NCBI GenBank assembly: GCA_965206395.1
Contig: CBDBJK010000018.1
Location: 1-64,000, forward strand
Length of the DNA: 64,000 nt
Reading direction: 5' to 3'
Source of the DNA: CBDBJK01 sp965206395
GTDB lineage: Bacteria; Chloroflexota; Dehalococcoidia; Lucifugimonadales; CATOSD01
Positions 39,667-48,145 of this stretch are shown here, piece after piece. The first letter of the stretch is position 1, and every line of letters starts with the position of its first letter. The notes under the pieces were generated by a model. It worked only from the letters and a program-made list of their open reading frames with translations. It was not told where the DNA came from and ran no database searches. Made by a program: the position numbers and the translations under genes.

Positions 39667-39911
39667 GATATCTGGTCCTTACACTTCTCTTTAGGTTCAT
39701 CTGATATGAGTTGTGTATTTGTATCCATTACATTGTGAAACTATTGAGATTGAGAGTCGCTGTGGCTAGCCTCAGACTCTATGGGTGCTACAACCCTCAT
39801 GAGTCCGTCTGGCAGCCATCGTTACACCCAATCCATCGTCCCTTCTTGACAGGGACACGCTTACTCAAACGTGTCGGAGGCAAGCTCAGGTCCCTACCGA
39901 TTGCCGGGTTA

Positions 39912-40469
39912 TTAATCTTCGTCCTCGCCCTGGTCATCCTCATAGCTATAGTTGTACCCATCGCCACGGTTTTCCAGAGCCGGGTCTAATCCGAGTCCAC
40001 CTTCATCGGCAGAGTCGTATCTTATGTTTCTGGCAACGACCCACTTGCCCGCATCCCCTTCGGTGCTCTTGACCCATATGCCGTCAAGGTCTACTTTTAC
40101 TCTTACACGGAACTCCTCGTCTGTGTTCACACGAACTCCGACGGCAATTTTGTTCACGTAGTTGTCTTTTCGGACTAAGGTTGTGTGCGTCACCTGTAGG
40201 CAGTCGCCAAAGACTCCGGCGGACTCCATGATAAACTTCCCATGCGCACCAGCCGGCACGGCGACCTTCACGTCGATGGGGCCGTCTACGTCGCAAGAGT
40301 ATTCGATGGGAAATTCTATTCGTACGTTAAACCTGTGACCATCCACCGTGAATATTGGGTCGATGCCGCTCCAGGTGATGCCGCCATAAACCACCGGGGC
40401 TATAGCGAACATGGCAAGCATGGTCGATATGGTGACCATCAGTTTTATGTTCTTTACTAGCTTTCTCAT
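39912..40469 (-). CDS. Secreted protein family, paralog 1 (intact)
   Basis: 185 aa from ATG 40469 after AGGAG. Signal peptide (KLMVTISTMLAMFAIAPVVYG), then a conserved beta domain: GGITWSGIDPIFTVDGHRFN, a Cys in EYSCDVDGP and another in VFGDCLQV, and a second beta segment KIAVGVRVNTDEEFRV. It ends in an acidic tail with DDQGEDED. Paralogs 2, 3 and 4 lie immediately upstream, each cut by insertion elements. The two conserved Cys may form a disulfide. No known family recognised. Exported and possibly surface-bound. This is the only member of the family left whole. Confidence 0.75.
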   Translation of the reverse strand: MRKLVKNIKLMVTISTMLAMFAIAPVVYGGITWSGIDPIFTVDGHRFNVRIEFPIEYSCDVDGPIDVKVAVPAGAHGKFIMESAGVFGDCLQVTHTTLVRKDNYVNKIAVGVRVNTDEEFRVRVKVDLDGIWVKSTEGDAGKWVVARNIRYDSADEGGLGLDPALENRGDGYNYSYEDDQGEDED

Positions 40470-40789
40470 GATTTTCTCCTCTTCTTTGTTTTGGTCCACG
40501 CACTATCAGCTTGACAGCTACGGTCGTTACTCGGTTTATCGTTGTGCAGCCTACTTTTTCAAGTTGCCTCCGCCATTGCCGCCATTACCACCGAAACCGC
40601 CACCGCCGCTGCCGCCACTCGTGCCTTCGGAGTCCAGGTTGATAGGGCTGCAAGAGTAAAGCACGTTGGACTTACCACGGCAGTATTCTTGCTCAACGCT
40701 GTTCACGTATACCCTTGTCGCTACACGGAAACTCTCAGGAGCGTTTACCTGCGTGGATACGATGACCGGACGGCCAGTCGTGGAACTAA

Positions 40790-41288
40790 GAGCGTCTAAC
40801 AAAACCATTATTGGAACAGAAAGCGAGAGCAGATGATGGCACAACCTATGGCCAAGAAAGCCTCATGTATGTCTGCCCTGCGCTCATATCGAACCCGTAA
40901 GCGTCGGAACTGATGAAGCCAACTCAGGCTTCTCTCAACCACCCATCTATGCACACCCAACCCGCTGCCATGCGGCTCACCTCGCTTGGCCAGCAGCGGC
41001 CAGATATGTCGCTTCTTCAACTCCTTGCGAACAGGCTCAGAGTCATACCCTCTGTCTCCCTGCGCCTGAAGAGGACGCTTGCGAGGCCTGCCTCGCTTGC
41101 CCTTGACAGCAGGTATGGCATCCACCAACTCAAGGGCTTGGGTGACATCGTGAGCGTTCGCGCCAGTCAACCTGACCGCCAGTGGAATGCCCTGGGCATC
41201 GGTTATGATATGATGCTTGCTACCCGCCTTCGCCCTGTCCGTGGGGTTGGGGCCTGTTTTCTGCCCCCAAAAACTGCTCGCACTGAAG
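40790..41288 (-). mobile_element. IS5-family (IS427-like) element, copy 3, truncated by IS3
   Basis: Keeps the intact right terminal repeat (at 40790) next to TAA, and the 3' part of the transposase. Sequence stops at 41288, exactly where IS3 copy B begins. The remaining part (about 380 bp with the other terminus) is absent on the far side of IS3, so it was deleted. Confidence 0.9.
40808..41288 (-). pseudogene. IS5-family transposase fragment
   Basis: C-terminal portion of the copy 1/2 transposase with DRGYDSEPV and RWVVERSLSW but lacking the N-terminal DNA-binding domain; the first catalytic Asp codon is lost at the IS3 junction. Not functional. Confidence 0.88.
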
Positions 41289-41305
41289 TAAGGTGGACCC
41301 CATTA

Positions 41306-42242
41306 TTAAGACAGCACGAGGGCTAAATTAAGAGAGTCTCCCACCCCTGCGCTAGGTTTCACCAAGCCCGATGGCAGCCCTGCTTCTTCAGCTGCTGCTC
41401 CCCTTTCTTCCTGGCCATGTTGGTACGCCTCTGCTGGGGTCCGGTAGCCCAAAGCCTGGTGAGGCCTCTGCCGGTTGTAGAACTCCAGGTAGGCATTGAT
41501 CCCAGTTCGGGCCTCGGCGACGGTCTGGTAAGCTTTCAGATACACCTCCTCGTACTTGATGCTCCGCCACAGCCGCTCCACGAAGATGTTTGTCCAGGTA
41601 CCTACCCTTACCATCCATGCTGACCTGGACCCTCTGCTCCTGCAACGTCTGGGTAAAGGCCTCACTGGTGAACTGACTCCCCTGGTCGGTGTTGAATATC
41701 TCCGGTCGTCCCTTACCCAGGGCTTCCTCCAACGCCGCCACGCAGAAGCTGGTGTCCATGGTGTTGGAGAGCTTCCAGGCCAGCACGTGCCGGCTGTGCC
41801 AGTCCATGATGGCCACCAGGTACAGGAAGCCCTTCGCCATGGGGATGTAGGTGATGTCCGCGGCCCAGACCTGGTCGACCCGATTAACCTCCACTCCCTT
41901 CAGCAGATAGGGAAAGATCCGGTGTCCCGGCGCTGGTTTGCTGGTGTTGGGACGCCGGTAGATGGCTTCCAGACCCATCAACCGCATCAGCCTTCGAACC
42001 CTTTTTCGGCTCACCAGATAGCCCTGTTGCAGCAGCCAGGCCTTCATCTTCCTAGAGCCGTAGAAGGGGGTCTTCAAATACTGACGGTCCATCAGGGCCA
42101 TCAACTCCAGGTCTTCTGCCCTGGTCGGTACCGGCCGGTAGTACACCGAGGCCCGGCTGACGTCCAGCAGGATACATTGACGCACCAAAGACAGCTGCTG
42201 GTGGTCTCGGTCTATCATGGCTCGCCGTATGCTGCGACTCAT
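41306..42242 (-). pseudogene. IS3-family transposase OrfB, copy B, frameshifted
   Basis: Same as copy A OrfB up to YLDKH, where an extra T (TTTG instead of TTG, near 41590) shifts the frame just before the catalytic Glu region FVERLWRSIKYEE. That segment is present in the next frame. Copies A and C lack the extra base. One further difference is TPAEAYQ for TPAEVYQ. Confidence 0.88.
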
Positions 42243-42538
42243 AGACCGGACCTTTCCGACAAAAAATCGCGTTCCACCTTCAGCTGGCCGATGTGCCGGT
42301 AGAGGTGGTTAATCTGAGCTTCCTTGGCTTTCTCCTGGGATTTCTGATTGGTGGCAAATAGCTCCGGGGCTCCTTCCACCAGGGCCCTTTTCCAGGCGTG
42401 AATCTGACTGGGATGGACCTCAAATCGGCTGGCCAGCTGGGCGATGGTCTCTTCCCCCGCAAGGGCGGCCAGGGCCACCTTGGCCTTGAACGCCGGACTG
42501 TGCTTATTCCTCGTCTGCTTCATGTCCTGCTCCTTCAC
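42239..42538 (-). CDS. IS3-family transposase OrfA, copy B
   Basis: 99 aa, identical in layout to copy A OrfA with Glu in GEETIAQLA. HTH and leucine-rich tail intact; overlaps orfB by 4 bp. Confidence 0.9.
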   Translation of the reverse strand: MKEQDMKQTRNKHSPAFKAKVALAALAGEETIAQLASRFEVHPSQIHAWKRALVEGAPELFATNQKSQEKAKEAQINHLYRHIGQLKVERDFLSERSGL

Positions 42539-43274
42539 GTCGGTTAGTTGCCGGTTATTTTAGGAGCTGGACTCTCTCTTAGCCAGTTGTCTAGTTTTTG
42601 GGTACCACCTCAGTCTGTCCCAACCACGCAGTCGCCGAAGTCGCTTGACGATTCAGAGATAAACTCCACTGTAGCGTCTGCTGGCACCGTTATTTTTATC
42701 GCGATTGGTCCTGTCATGTTACAGACGAACTCCGAAGGCAACTCGGCTCGCACGTTGAACTTGGTGCCGTCCACGTACACGATAGGGTCGATACCTGTCC
42801 AGGAGATTCCTCCATGGACTACCGGGGCTATAGCGAACATGGCTAGCATGGTCGATACGGCTACCATCAGTTTTATGTTCTTCATCCACTTCTTCATGAT
42901 TCGTTCCTCCCCTCGTGATCTTCTTTCTTTCCTAAAAATCTGGTCTAGTATTGTCAATTATTGTCAATGTAATGCTCAGTAGCTTACTTCGTGCTCTTCT
43001 TGTTGTCAGTCTTCTTCGTCTTCTTCGTCTTCTTCGTCTTCTTCGTCGTTATTAGAAGCATTGTTGGTGGTGCCATTGCCGTCAGAGTCGAAAGGTAAGG
43101 GAGCACAGAACACGAAGGCATCAGAGAAACCTTCACAGACCTGTATTGGTTCCCCAGTTGGTTTCCCATCAACTAGCGTGGTGTTGTGATACACCTTCAC
43201 TGAGGTGGTACCCAAAAACTAGACAACTGGCTAAGAGAGAGTCCAGCTCCTAAAATAACCGGCAACTAACCGAC

Positions 43275-43574
43275 GTGAAGGAGCAGGACATGAAGCAGAC
43301 GAGGAATAAGCACAGTCCGGCGTTCAAGGCCAAGGTGGCCCTGGCCGCCCTTGCGGGGGAAGAGACCATCGCCCAGCTGGCCAGCCGATTTGAGGTCCAT
43401 CCCAGTCAGATTCACGCCTGGAAAAGGGCCCTGGTGGAAGGAGCCCCGGAGCTATTTGCCACCAATCAGAAATCCCAGGAGAAAGCCAAGGAAGCTCAGA
43501 TTAACCACCTCTACCGGCACATCGGCCAGCTGAAGGTGGAACGCGATTTTTTGTCGGAAAGGTCCGGTCTATGA
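43275..43574 (+). CDS. IS3-family transposase OrfA, copy C
   Basis: 99 aa, HTH subunit identical at protein level to copy B OrfA. Overlaps orfB by 4 bp. Confidence 0.9.
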   Translation: MKEQDMKQTRNKHSPAFKAKVALAALAGEETIAQLASRFEVHPSQIHAWKRALVEGAPELFATNQKSQEKAKEAQINHLYRHIGQLKVERDFLSERSGL

Positions 43575-44506
43575 GTCGCAGCATACGGCGAGCCATGATA
43601 GACCGAGACCACCCGCAGCTGTCTTTGGTGCGTCAATGTATCCTGCTGGACGTCAGCCGGGCCTCGGTGTACTACCGGCCGGTACCGACCAGGGCAGAAG
43701 ACCTGGAGTTGATGGCCCTGATGGACCGTCAGTATTTGAAGACCCCCTTCTACGGCTCCAGGAAGATGAAGGCCTGGCTGCTGCAACAGGGCTATCTGGT
43801 GAGCCGAAAAAGGGTTCGAAGGCTGATGCGGTTGATGGGTCTGGAAGCCATCTACCGGCGTCCCAACACCAGCAAACCAGCGCCGGGACACCGGATCTTT
43901 CCCTATCTGCTGAAGGGAGTGGAGGTTAATCGGGTCGACCAGGTCTGGGCCGCGGACATCACCTACATCCCCATGGCGAAGGGCTTCCTGTACCTGGTGG
44001 CCATCATGGACTGGCACAGCCGGCACGTGCTGGCCTGGAAGCTCTCCAACACCATGGACACCAGCTTCTGCGTGGCGGCGTTGGAGGAAGCCCTGGGTAA
44101 GGGACGACCGGAGATATTCAACACCGACCAGGGGAGTCAGTTCACCAGTGAGGCCTTTACCCAGACGTTGCAGGAGCAGAGGGTCCAGGTCAGCATGGAT
44201 GGTAAGGGTAGGTACCTGGACAACATCTTCGTGGAGCGGCTGTGGCGGAGCATCAAGTACGAGGAGGTGTATCTGAAAGCTTACCAGACCGTCGCCGAGG
44301 CCCGAACTGGGATCAATGCCTACCTGGAGTTCTACAACCGGCAGAGGCCTCACCAGGCTTTGGGCTACCGGACCCCAGCAGAGGTGTACCAACATGGCCA
44401 GGAAGAAAGGGGAGCAGCAGCTGAAGAAGCAGGGCTGCCATCGGGCTTGGTGAAACCTAGCGCAGGGGTGGGAGACTCTCTTAATTTAGCCCTCGTGCTG
44501 TCTTAA
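43571..44506 (+). CDS. IS3-family transposase OrfB, copy C
   Basis: 311-aa DDE integrase with all three catalytic regions; differs from copy A by Pro for Gln in DRDHPQLSL. Probably functional when fused with OrfA. Confidence 0.92.
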   Translation: MSRSIRRAMIDRDHPQLSLVRQCILLDVSRASVYYRPVPTRAEDLELMALMDRQYLKTPFYGSRKMKAWLLQQGYLVSRKRVRRLMRLMGLEAIYRRPNTSKPAPGHRIFPYLLKGVEVNRVDQVWAADITYIPMAKGFLYLVAIMDWHSRHVLAWKLSNTMDTSFCVAALEEALGKGRPEIFNTDQGSQFTSEAFTQTLQEQRVQVSMDGKGRYLDNIFVERLWRSIKYEEVYLKAYQTVAEARTGINAYLEFYNRQRPHQALGYRTPAEVYQHGQEERGAAAEEAGLPSGLVKPSAGVGDSLNLALVLS

Positions 44507-45279
44507 TAATGGGGTCCACCTTATCACAGTCACAGGCATTTGCACAGATGTGTTTACCTTTGCGCTAACCATGATTCCGCCCTGGTTTGGATCCTGATCA
44601 GTCCCATCTTTCAGGCTCGTCTTAGTGAGCGTGGGAATGAACCCCCCATCAGCCGTATCGCAGGGGAACTCACTCTCGGACTCGAATATCAGCTCGGCAT
44701 TGGTTCCCTTGGGGTACCAGACGTCCACATCAATGAGTCCATCGATAAGGCAGGTATCTTCCTCGGGCCACTCGATGTATATGTTGAACTTTTCACCATT
44801 TACCATCAGTTCTGGATCGATGCCGCTCCATCTGCCACCGCCGTGCGCTACGCCTACCGACAGCACCAGCATGAGCATGGCCGATAATCCGGCTAGCAAC
44901 TCTAGTTTTTTCGTTCCTCTAAACATAATCCGCCTCTTCACTCTTTCTTGAATTCCCCTGAGGGCAGAGCCGAAGAACCGACTCTGCCCTCAGTCATTGT
45001 TTCTTAATCGCCATCGTCTGAGAAGAACTGGTCCCAAATGATTGCATCGTCCTCGTCATCTTCGTTATAGGTGTACACCAACGGGTCTTCATCGGCATCT
45101 GAGTCTGAAGGGTCACTGAAGTAACTGCCAGCATCAACTTCATATAGGCTTAACGCAGGCCCAGAGATCTGCCTGTTCGATTCACCGTTATAGACGCGGT
45201 AAGGTTGACCATTCACATCGACCTTTACCTTTATCGGGAAGCTCTGTTCAGAAGAGGCATTTACCTCAATTTTGACTAG

Positions 45280-46085
45280 GTTGTGTTGACATTTGGTGCA
45301 TAATGGATACATGTCAACGACTGAATTACGCAATGAACAATGGTCGAAAATCCTTGAATTTCTGCGCTCATGCCCAGACCTCTACGTTGGAGAGGAGGAC
45401 GATTGCAGGCGCTACGTCGAGGCCATCCTGTGGATGGCACGAAGTGGTGCTCCTTGGAGACTGCTGCCTGAGCACTACGGTCACTGGAACAGCGTATATA
45501 AGCGCTTCGCACGCTGGTGTGAAAAGGGTGTATGGGAACGAATGCATCAGCATTTTGTGCAAGACCCCGATATGGAGCATGTCATCATTGATAGCACTGT
45601 GATTCGCGCTCATCCCTGTGCTGCTGGAGCCTCCAAAAAAACGGTGGCCAATCGGCCCAAGCTCTTGGCCGGAGCCGAGGCGGGTTCAGTACCAAGATCC
45701 ACGTGAGCGTGGATGGATTGGGCAACCCGTTGCGCTTTGAGCTCACAGCAGGTCAACGTCACGACATCACCCAGGCACAGGCATTGATAGCTGATTTCGA
45801 AACCGAGCATGTGATTGCTGATAAGGGATACGATTCGATGGATTTTCTCCAATGCATCCTGGGCAGGGGCGTGTTACCTGTGATTCCACCTCGGTCAAAT
45901 CGAAAGACGCCACGAGAGTATGATGAGTACCTTTACCGAGAGCGCCACCTTGTGGAGTGTTTCATCAACAAGATCAAGCACTACCGGCATATCTTCTCTC
46001 GCTTTGACAAGCTGTCATCGCGTTTCCTGGGATTCTTGAACTTCGTCGGTGCTCTCATATGGCTCAGATGAAATGTCAACACAAC
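45280..46085 (+). mobile_element. IS5-group element, 806 bp
   Basis: Terminal repeats GTTGTGTTGACATTT and AAATGTCAACACAAC are perfect. The 4-bp palindromic duplication CTAG (45276-45279, 46086-46089) fits the YTAR target of the IS5 group. Unrelated in sequence to the three IS427-like copies. Single copy in the window. Confidence 0.9.
45311..46071 (+). CDS. IS5-group DDE transposase (two frames, A7 slip site)
   Basis: First frame from ATG 45311 has the insertion-element N-terminal domain (RYVEAILWMARSGAPWRLLP) and catalytic Asp in HVIIDSTVIRAHP. At seven consecutive A (45635-45641) the frame must move -1 to continue NGGQSAQALGRSRGGF and then HVIADKGYDSMDF (second Asp) and HLVECFINKIKHYR (Glu). 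The second frame stops at 46071. A7 is a classic slippery sequence, so the break is likely programmed. Confidence 0.88.
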
Positions 46086-46111
46086 CTAGCCACTTGGCTT
46101 GTGCCATAACT

Positions 46112-46441
46112 CTAACCTCCAACTCCCAGACCACGGCGGCGGTCTTCGCTGATAAGTCGCTTTATCTCTTTGGCAAGCGACCTGATCCTGCGTTCGTCGT
46201 CCAGGAAAATCGTACCGCCAGACAGATTGACGTTCACGTTGACGGCATCGGATGACACGATCGTCCCTCGCGGTGGAATCACCGGCAGCAGTCCTATTGG
46301 GTTTGCAGCGTCGTGTTGCGTGTTTCGATCTGTTCCCGAACGCGGCGTCACGATTCTGTTTCGCCACAGAAATGAGCGCAGCGAGCGGTTGGCCTCGGCT
46401 TTCAGCAGCGAGAGCCGCTCTAAGCGTGAGTCGTTAGTCAT
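46112..46441 (-). CDS. Small phage-tail-associated protein, tape-measure C-terminus-like
   Basis: 109 aa. Its final third, VNVNVNLSGGTIFLDDERR followed by a basic helix, resembles the C-terminal pattern of phage tail tape-measure proteins (weak resemblance, by eye). The N-terminal half is a basic helix plus a Pro-rich loop. No long tape-measure gene precedes it, so it may be a deletion remnant or a distinct small protein. It directly follows the tail-chaperone-like gene, spaced 60 bp. Confidence 0.5.
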   Translation of the reverse strand: MTNDSRLERLSLLKAEANRSLRSFLWRNRIVTPRSGTDRNTQHDAANPIGLLPVIPPRGTIVSSDAVNVNVNLSGGTIFLDDERRIRSLAKEIKRLISEDRRRGLGVGG

Positions 46442-46501
46442 ATTAATTCTGGTCCTCTCTAAAATGGCGTTTCAGTCTATCTGTCTCGCAGAAGACTCTG
46501 G

Positions 46502-47020
46502 TTATGCGTTACCTGGAAAATCCAGGTCTTGTCTGCCTTCTCTAGCCTGCGTCACCGCCAGGTAAATCGACATTTTCTCTACTACGTCTGCCGGAGTTTC
46601 CTGCAGGGTGTGCCAGTTCCAGCCCGTAGCTGCCATGAGATGCGCCTCGGCGAACTGCCCTGGAATTCGGCCCGCTATCAATTCAGCAAATAGCTCCTCA
46701 GCCATCCCCTTATGACCGTCGCCTCCCAGAAGAGGCACGACATCTCTATGGAAGACCTCCAATACCGCGATCAGGTCGTCTGCCTGACGCTCGGCTAGGG
46801 CTTCCAAGCACACTTTGTCGTCAAAACTCCATGCGGTTGTAAGCGAAACCAGCGCGCGCTCAACCAGCCCAGACGCATCTTGACCTTCCTCTGCTTCGAG
46901 CGCCCAGCCGCACAAGTGCTTCCACAAGGGCCTTGTCTGAATATCCCACCAGCCGCCGGAGGGCAGATTTATGCGCGCGATACGGCCTTCAGGTGTCGGC
47001 AGCAGGTAACGTTCAGCCAT
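46502..47020 (-). CDS. Phage tail assembly chaperone-like protein
   Basis: 172 aa. N-terminus RYLLPTPEGRIARINLPSGG; C-terminus AATGWNWHTLQETPADVVEK with MSIYLAVTQAR, which resembles tail-assembly chaperones that pair tube and tape-measure genes. Position between a tube-like gene and a tape-measure-like remnant matches phage tail gene order. Starts 8 bp after the tube-like gene. Function inferred from order and motif. Confidence 0.5.
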   Translation of the reverse strand: MAERYLLPTPEGRIARINLPSGGWWDIQTRPLWKHLCGWALEAEEGQDASGLVERALVSLTTAWSFDDKVCLEALAERQADDLIAVLEVFHRDVVPLLGGDGHKGMAEELFAELIAGRIPGQFAEAHLMAATGWNWHTLQETPADVVEKMSIYLAVTQAREGRQDLDFPGNA

Positions 47021-47028
47021 AGGGATTT

Positions 47029-47454
47029 CTAGAACGTTCCTCTGGTCACGGTGCCTTCAACCTGTAGCGCAGCCGACCACTCGACCAGATTGCCAACGCG
47101 ACTGCGCAGTTCGTAGGCTATGACCCAGCACGTGCCGGAGTATTTCACGTCTCCCGTGGTGGAGCCTTCAGGCCCGTATTCAAAGTCAACAGCCGATGTG
47201 TGAGTCCGCAGAGGCCCCATCACCGCATCAGGCCCGGAGGTAGCCGTGTTGTCGAACAGGCCACCCACAACGATGGTCACGTCCTCAAGGCCGGGGATGA
47301 ATTTCGCGCCGCTATCGCCGAGGGCGGTCACCTCGTTTAGCGCCCTTGGCCCGGGCAGGCCCCGGACATCGATGATGTAAGCCGACAGGTCGCGCTGTGT
47401 GCCGCCGGTATCGTCCAGTAGAAAGTTGGAGACTTTGGAGTCGAAGAACGTCAT
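47029..47454 (-). CDS. Phage tail tube-like protein
   Basis: 141 aa from ATG 47454 with AAAGAGG upstream; an in-frame start at 47541 would add 29 residues. Features of siphophage/encapsulating tail tube proteins: SKVSNFLLDDTGGTQRDLSA at the N-terminus, GLEDVTIVVGGLFDNTAT in the middle, and a beta-rich end WSAALQVEGTVTRGTF. First gene of the three-gene tail-like cluster. No capsid, portal or terminase genes are seen. Confidence 0.6.
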   Translation of the reverse strand: MTFFDSKVSNFLLDDTGGTQRDLSAYIIDVRGLPGPRALNEVTALGDSGAKFIPGLEDVTIVVGGLFDNTATSGPDAVMGPLRTHTSAVDFEYGPEGSTTGDVKYSGTCWVIAYELRSRVGNLVEWSAALQVEGTVTRGTF

Positions 47455-47623
47455 ATGTGCTACCTCTTTCGCCAATAATGGTCGTATCTGACCCCATCCT
47501 GCTCCTCCATCTGGCACAGATATATGAGAGATTCGAGGCAAAAGAAAAAGGGGCAGACCTTGCGGGGTCTGTCCCTCGTATTTAATACTAGAACATTAGT
47601 TTGTATTTGTCAAGATAGCATTT

Positions 47624-48067
47624 TCATTCAGCGTCACCAGGCTTGGCTTGACGTGATGCTTGTAACGACGGCCCCTGCACTATATTGAAGGGGACCGAAC
47701 GCTTAACCTCTTCATTAACTAAAGCATTGATGACAAAAGTGCCAAACTGTGCGATATTCATGCTAATCTCCAACGCAATTTGTGTACGTTGGTCCTGCCC
47801 CGGCTGAACACCAACAGGCCTCCCGATTTCGAATTGCCCATTGCTTTTGCCGAGCGACTTACCGTCTTCTGTGGCAATCTCTATTTCAAAACTATGTTTT
47901 TCATTAGTCTCAGACCAAGGCACTTTGAATGACACAGCTATAGCCACCTGTCGGGTTACTGGCAATCCCTTGTTCACGATGAGGCGATCCCACCCTCCTC
48001 CAAGCATGTAGAGCTTGTTCCCTACCACCTGGGCAGAATCCGCCAAAATAAGCCACTCGATATCCAT
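47624..48067 (-). CDS. DUF6941-like small protein
   Basis: 147 aa from ATG 48067 after TTGGAG. Begins MDIEWLILADSAQVVGNKLY and continues MLGGGWDRL, the conserved start of a small family of unknown function that I associate with DUF6941. The rest is an Ig-like beta domain with AIAVSFKVPWSETNEKHSF. Cytosolic. Divergent from the toxin-antitoxin-like pair, sharing a regulatory region with a palindrome at 48093-48110. Confidence 0.65.
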   Translation of the reverse strand: MDIEWLILADSAQVVGNKLYMLGGGWDRLIVNKGLPVTRQVAIAVSFKVPWSETNEKHSFEIEIATEDGKSLGKSNGQFEIGRPVGVQPGQDQRTQIALEISMNIAQFGTFVINALVNEEVKRSVPFNIVQGPSLQASRQAKPGDAE

Positions 48068-48092
48068 GCTAATTCTCCAAGCCATTGACTAA

Positions 48093-48110
48093 ATACTACA
48101 CTTGTAGTAT
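48093..48110. promoter_or_regulatory. Palindromic operator candidate
   Basis: ATACTAC (48093-48099) and GTAGTAT (48104-48110) form an inverted repeat with a 4-bp spacer. Further GTAGTG and GATACT fragments follow to 48136. It lies between two divergent starts (48067 and 48146) and is the right size for a ribbon-helix-helix antitoxin operator. Confidence 0.5.
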
Positions 48111-48145
48111 CTTTGTAGTGTTATTGTAGGAGATACTGGTCTACG

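Larger units (their letters stand above)
41289..42612 (-). mobile_element. IS3-family element, copy B, inserted in IS5 copy 3
   Basis: 1,324 bp, same ends as copy A but one base longer because of an extra T near 41590. No target duplication: the left flank is IS5 sequence and the right flank is paralog 2 coding sequence. This indicates an adjacent deletion after or during insertion. Confidence 0.9.
40551..42897 (-). pseudogene. Secreted protein family, paralog 2, disrupted by IS5 fragment and IS3
   Basis: N-terminal half 42897-42613: signal peptide (NIKLMVAVSTMLAMFAIAP), GGISWTGIDPIVYVDG, Cys in EFVCNMTGP and in DFGDCVVG. C-terminal half 40786-40551: VIVSTQVNAPESFRVATRVY, then CSPINLDSEG and a Gly-rich tail (GGSGGGGFGGNGG). 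Between them lie 499 bp of IS5 copy 3 and IS3 copy B. GAGGGGAGGAAC precedes ATG 42897. The C-terminal tail differs in character from paralog 1 (acidic) while the domain is homologous. Confidence 0.78.
43201..44523 (+). mobile_element. IS3-family element, copy C, intact
   Basis: 1,323 bp in plus orientation, opposite to copies A and B. A 4-bp duplication TCAC flanks it (43197-43200, 44524-44527). It interrupts secreted paralog 3. Terminal repeats are as in copy A. Confidence 0.92.
43006..44926 (-). pseudogene. Secreted protein family, paralog 3, split by IS3 copy C
   Basis: N-terminal part 44926-44524: signal peptide (LELLAGLSAMLMLVLSVGVA), GGGRWSGIDPELMVNGEKFN, Cys in EDTCLIDGL and EFPCDTAD, then IMVSAKVNTSVQMPVTV. 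After IS3, 43200-43006 continues VKVYHNTTLVDGKPTGEP, a Cys pair region, and a tail of Asp/Glu (DEEDEEDEEDEED) encoded by a 9-bp GAAGACGAA repeat. Deleting the element and one TCAC target copy gives an uninterrupted frame through PVTVKVYH. ATG 44926 follows AGAGGCGG; GTG 44941 is an alternative. Confidence 0.82.
45004..46107 (-). pseudogene. Secreted-family paralog 4 C-terminus joined to a phage-side start, split by IS5-group element
   Basis: 45275-45004 encodes VKIEVNASSEQSFPIKVKV, then VNGQPYRVYNG and a long acidic end (SDPSDSDADEDP, DDEDDAIIWD), matching the second half of paralogs 1-3. Across the element the frame begins at ATG 46107 (MAQAKWL). Removing the element and one CTAG copy makes one open frame of about 103 codons with GGAGG-like sequence (GGAGTTGGAGG) before the ATG. 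There is no signal peptide, unlike the paralogs, so the N-terminus may come from an older fusion with the neighbouring phage-tail genes. Confidence 0.6.

Noticed and set aside
41289..44523. Composite transposon formed by IS3 copies B and C
   Set aside because: The interval holds only fragments of two secreted paralogs, copy C has its own target duplication and copy B has none, so they were separate events.
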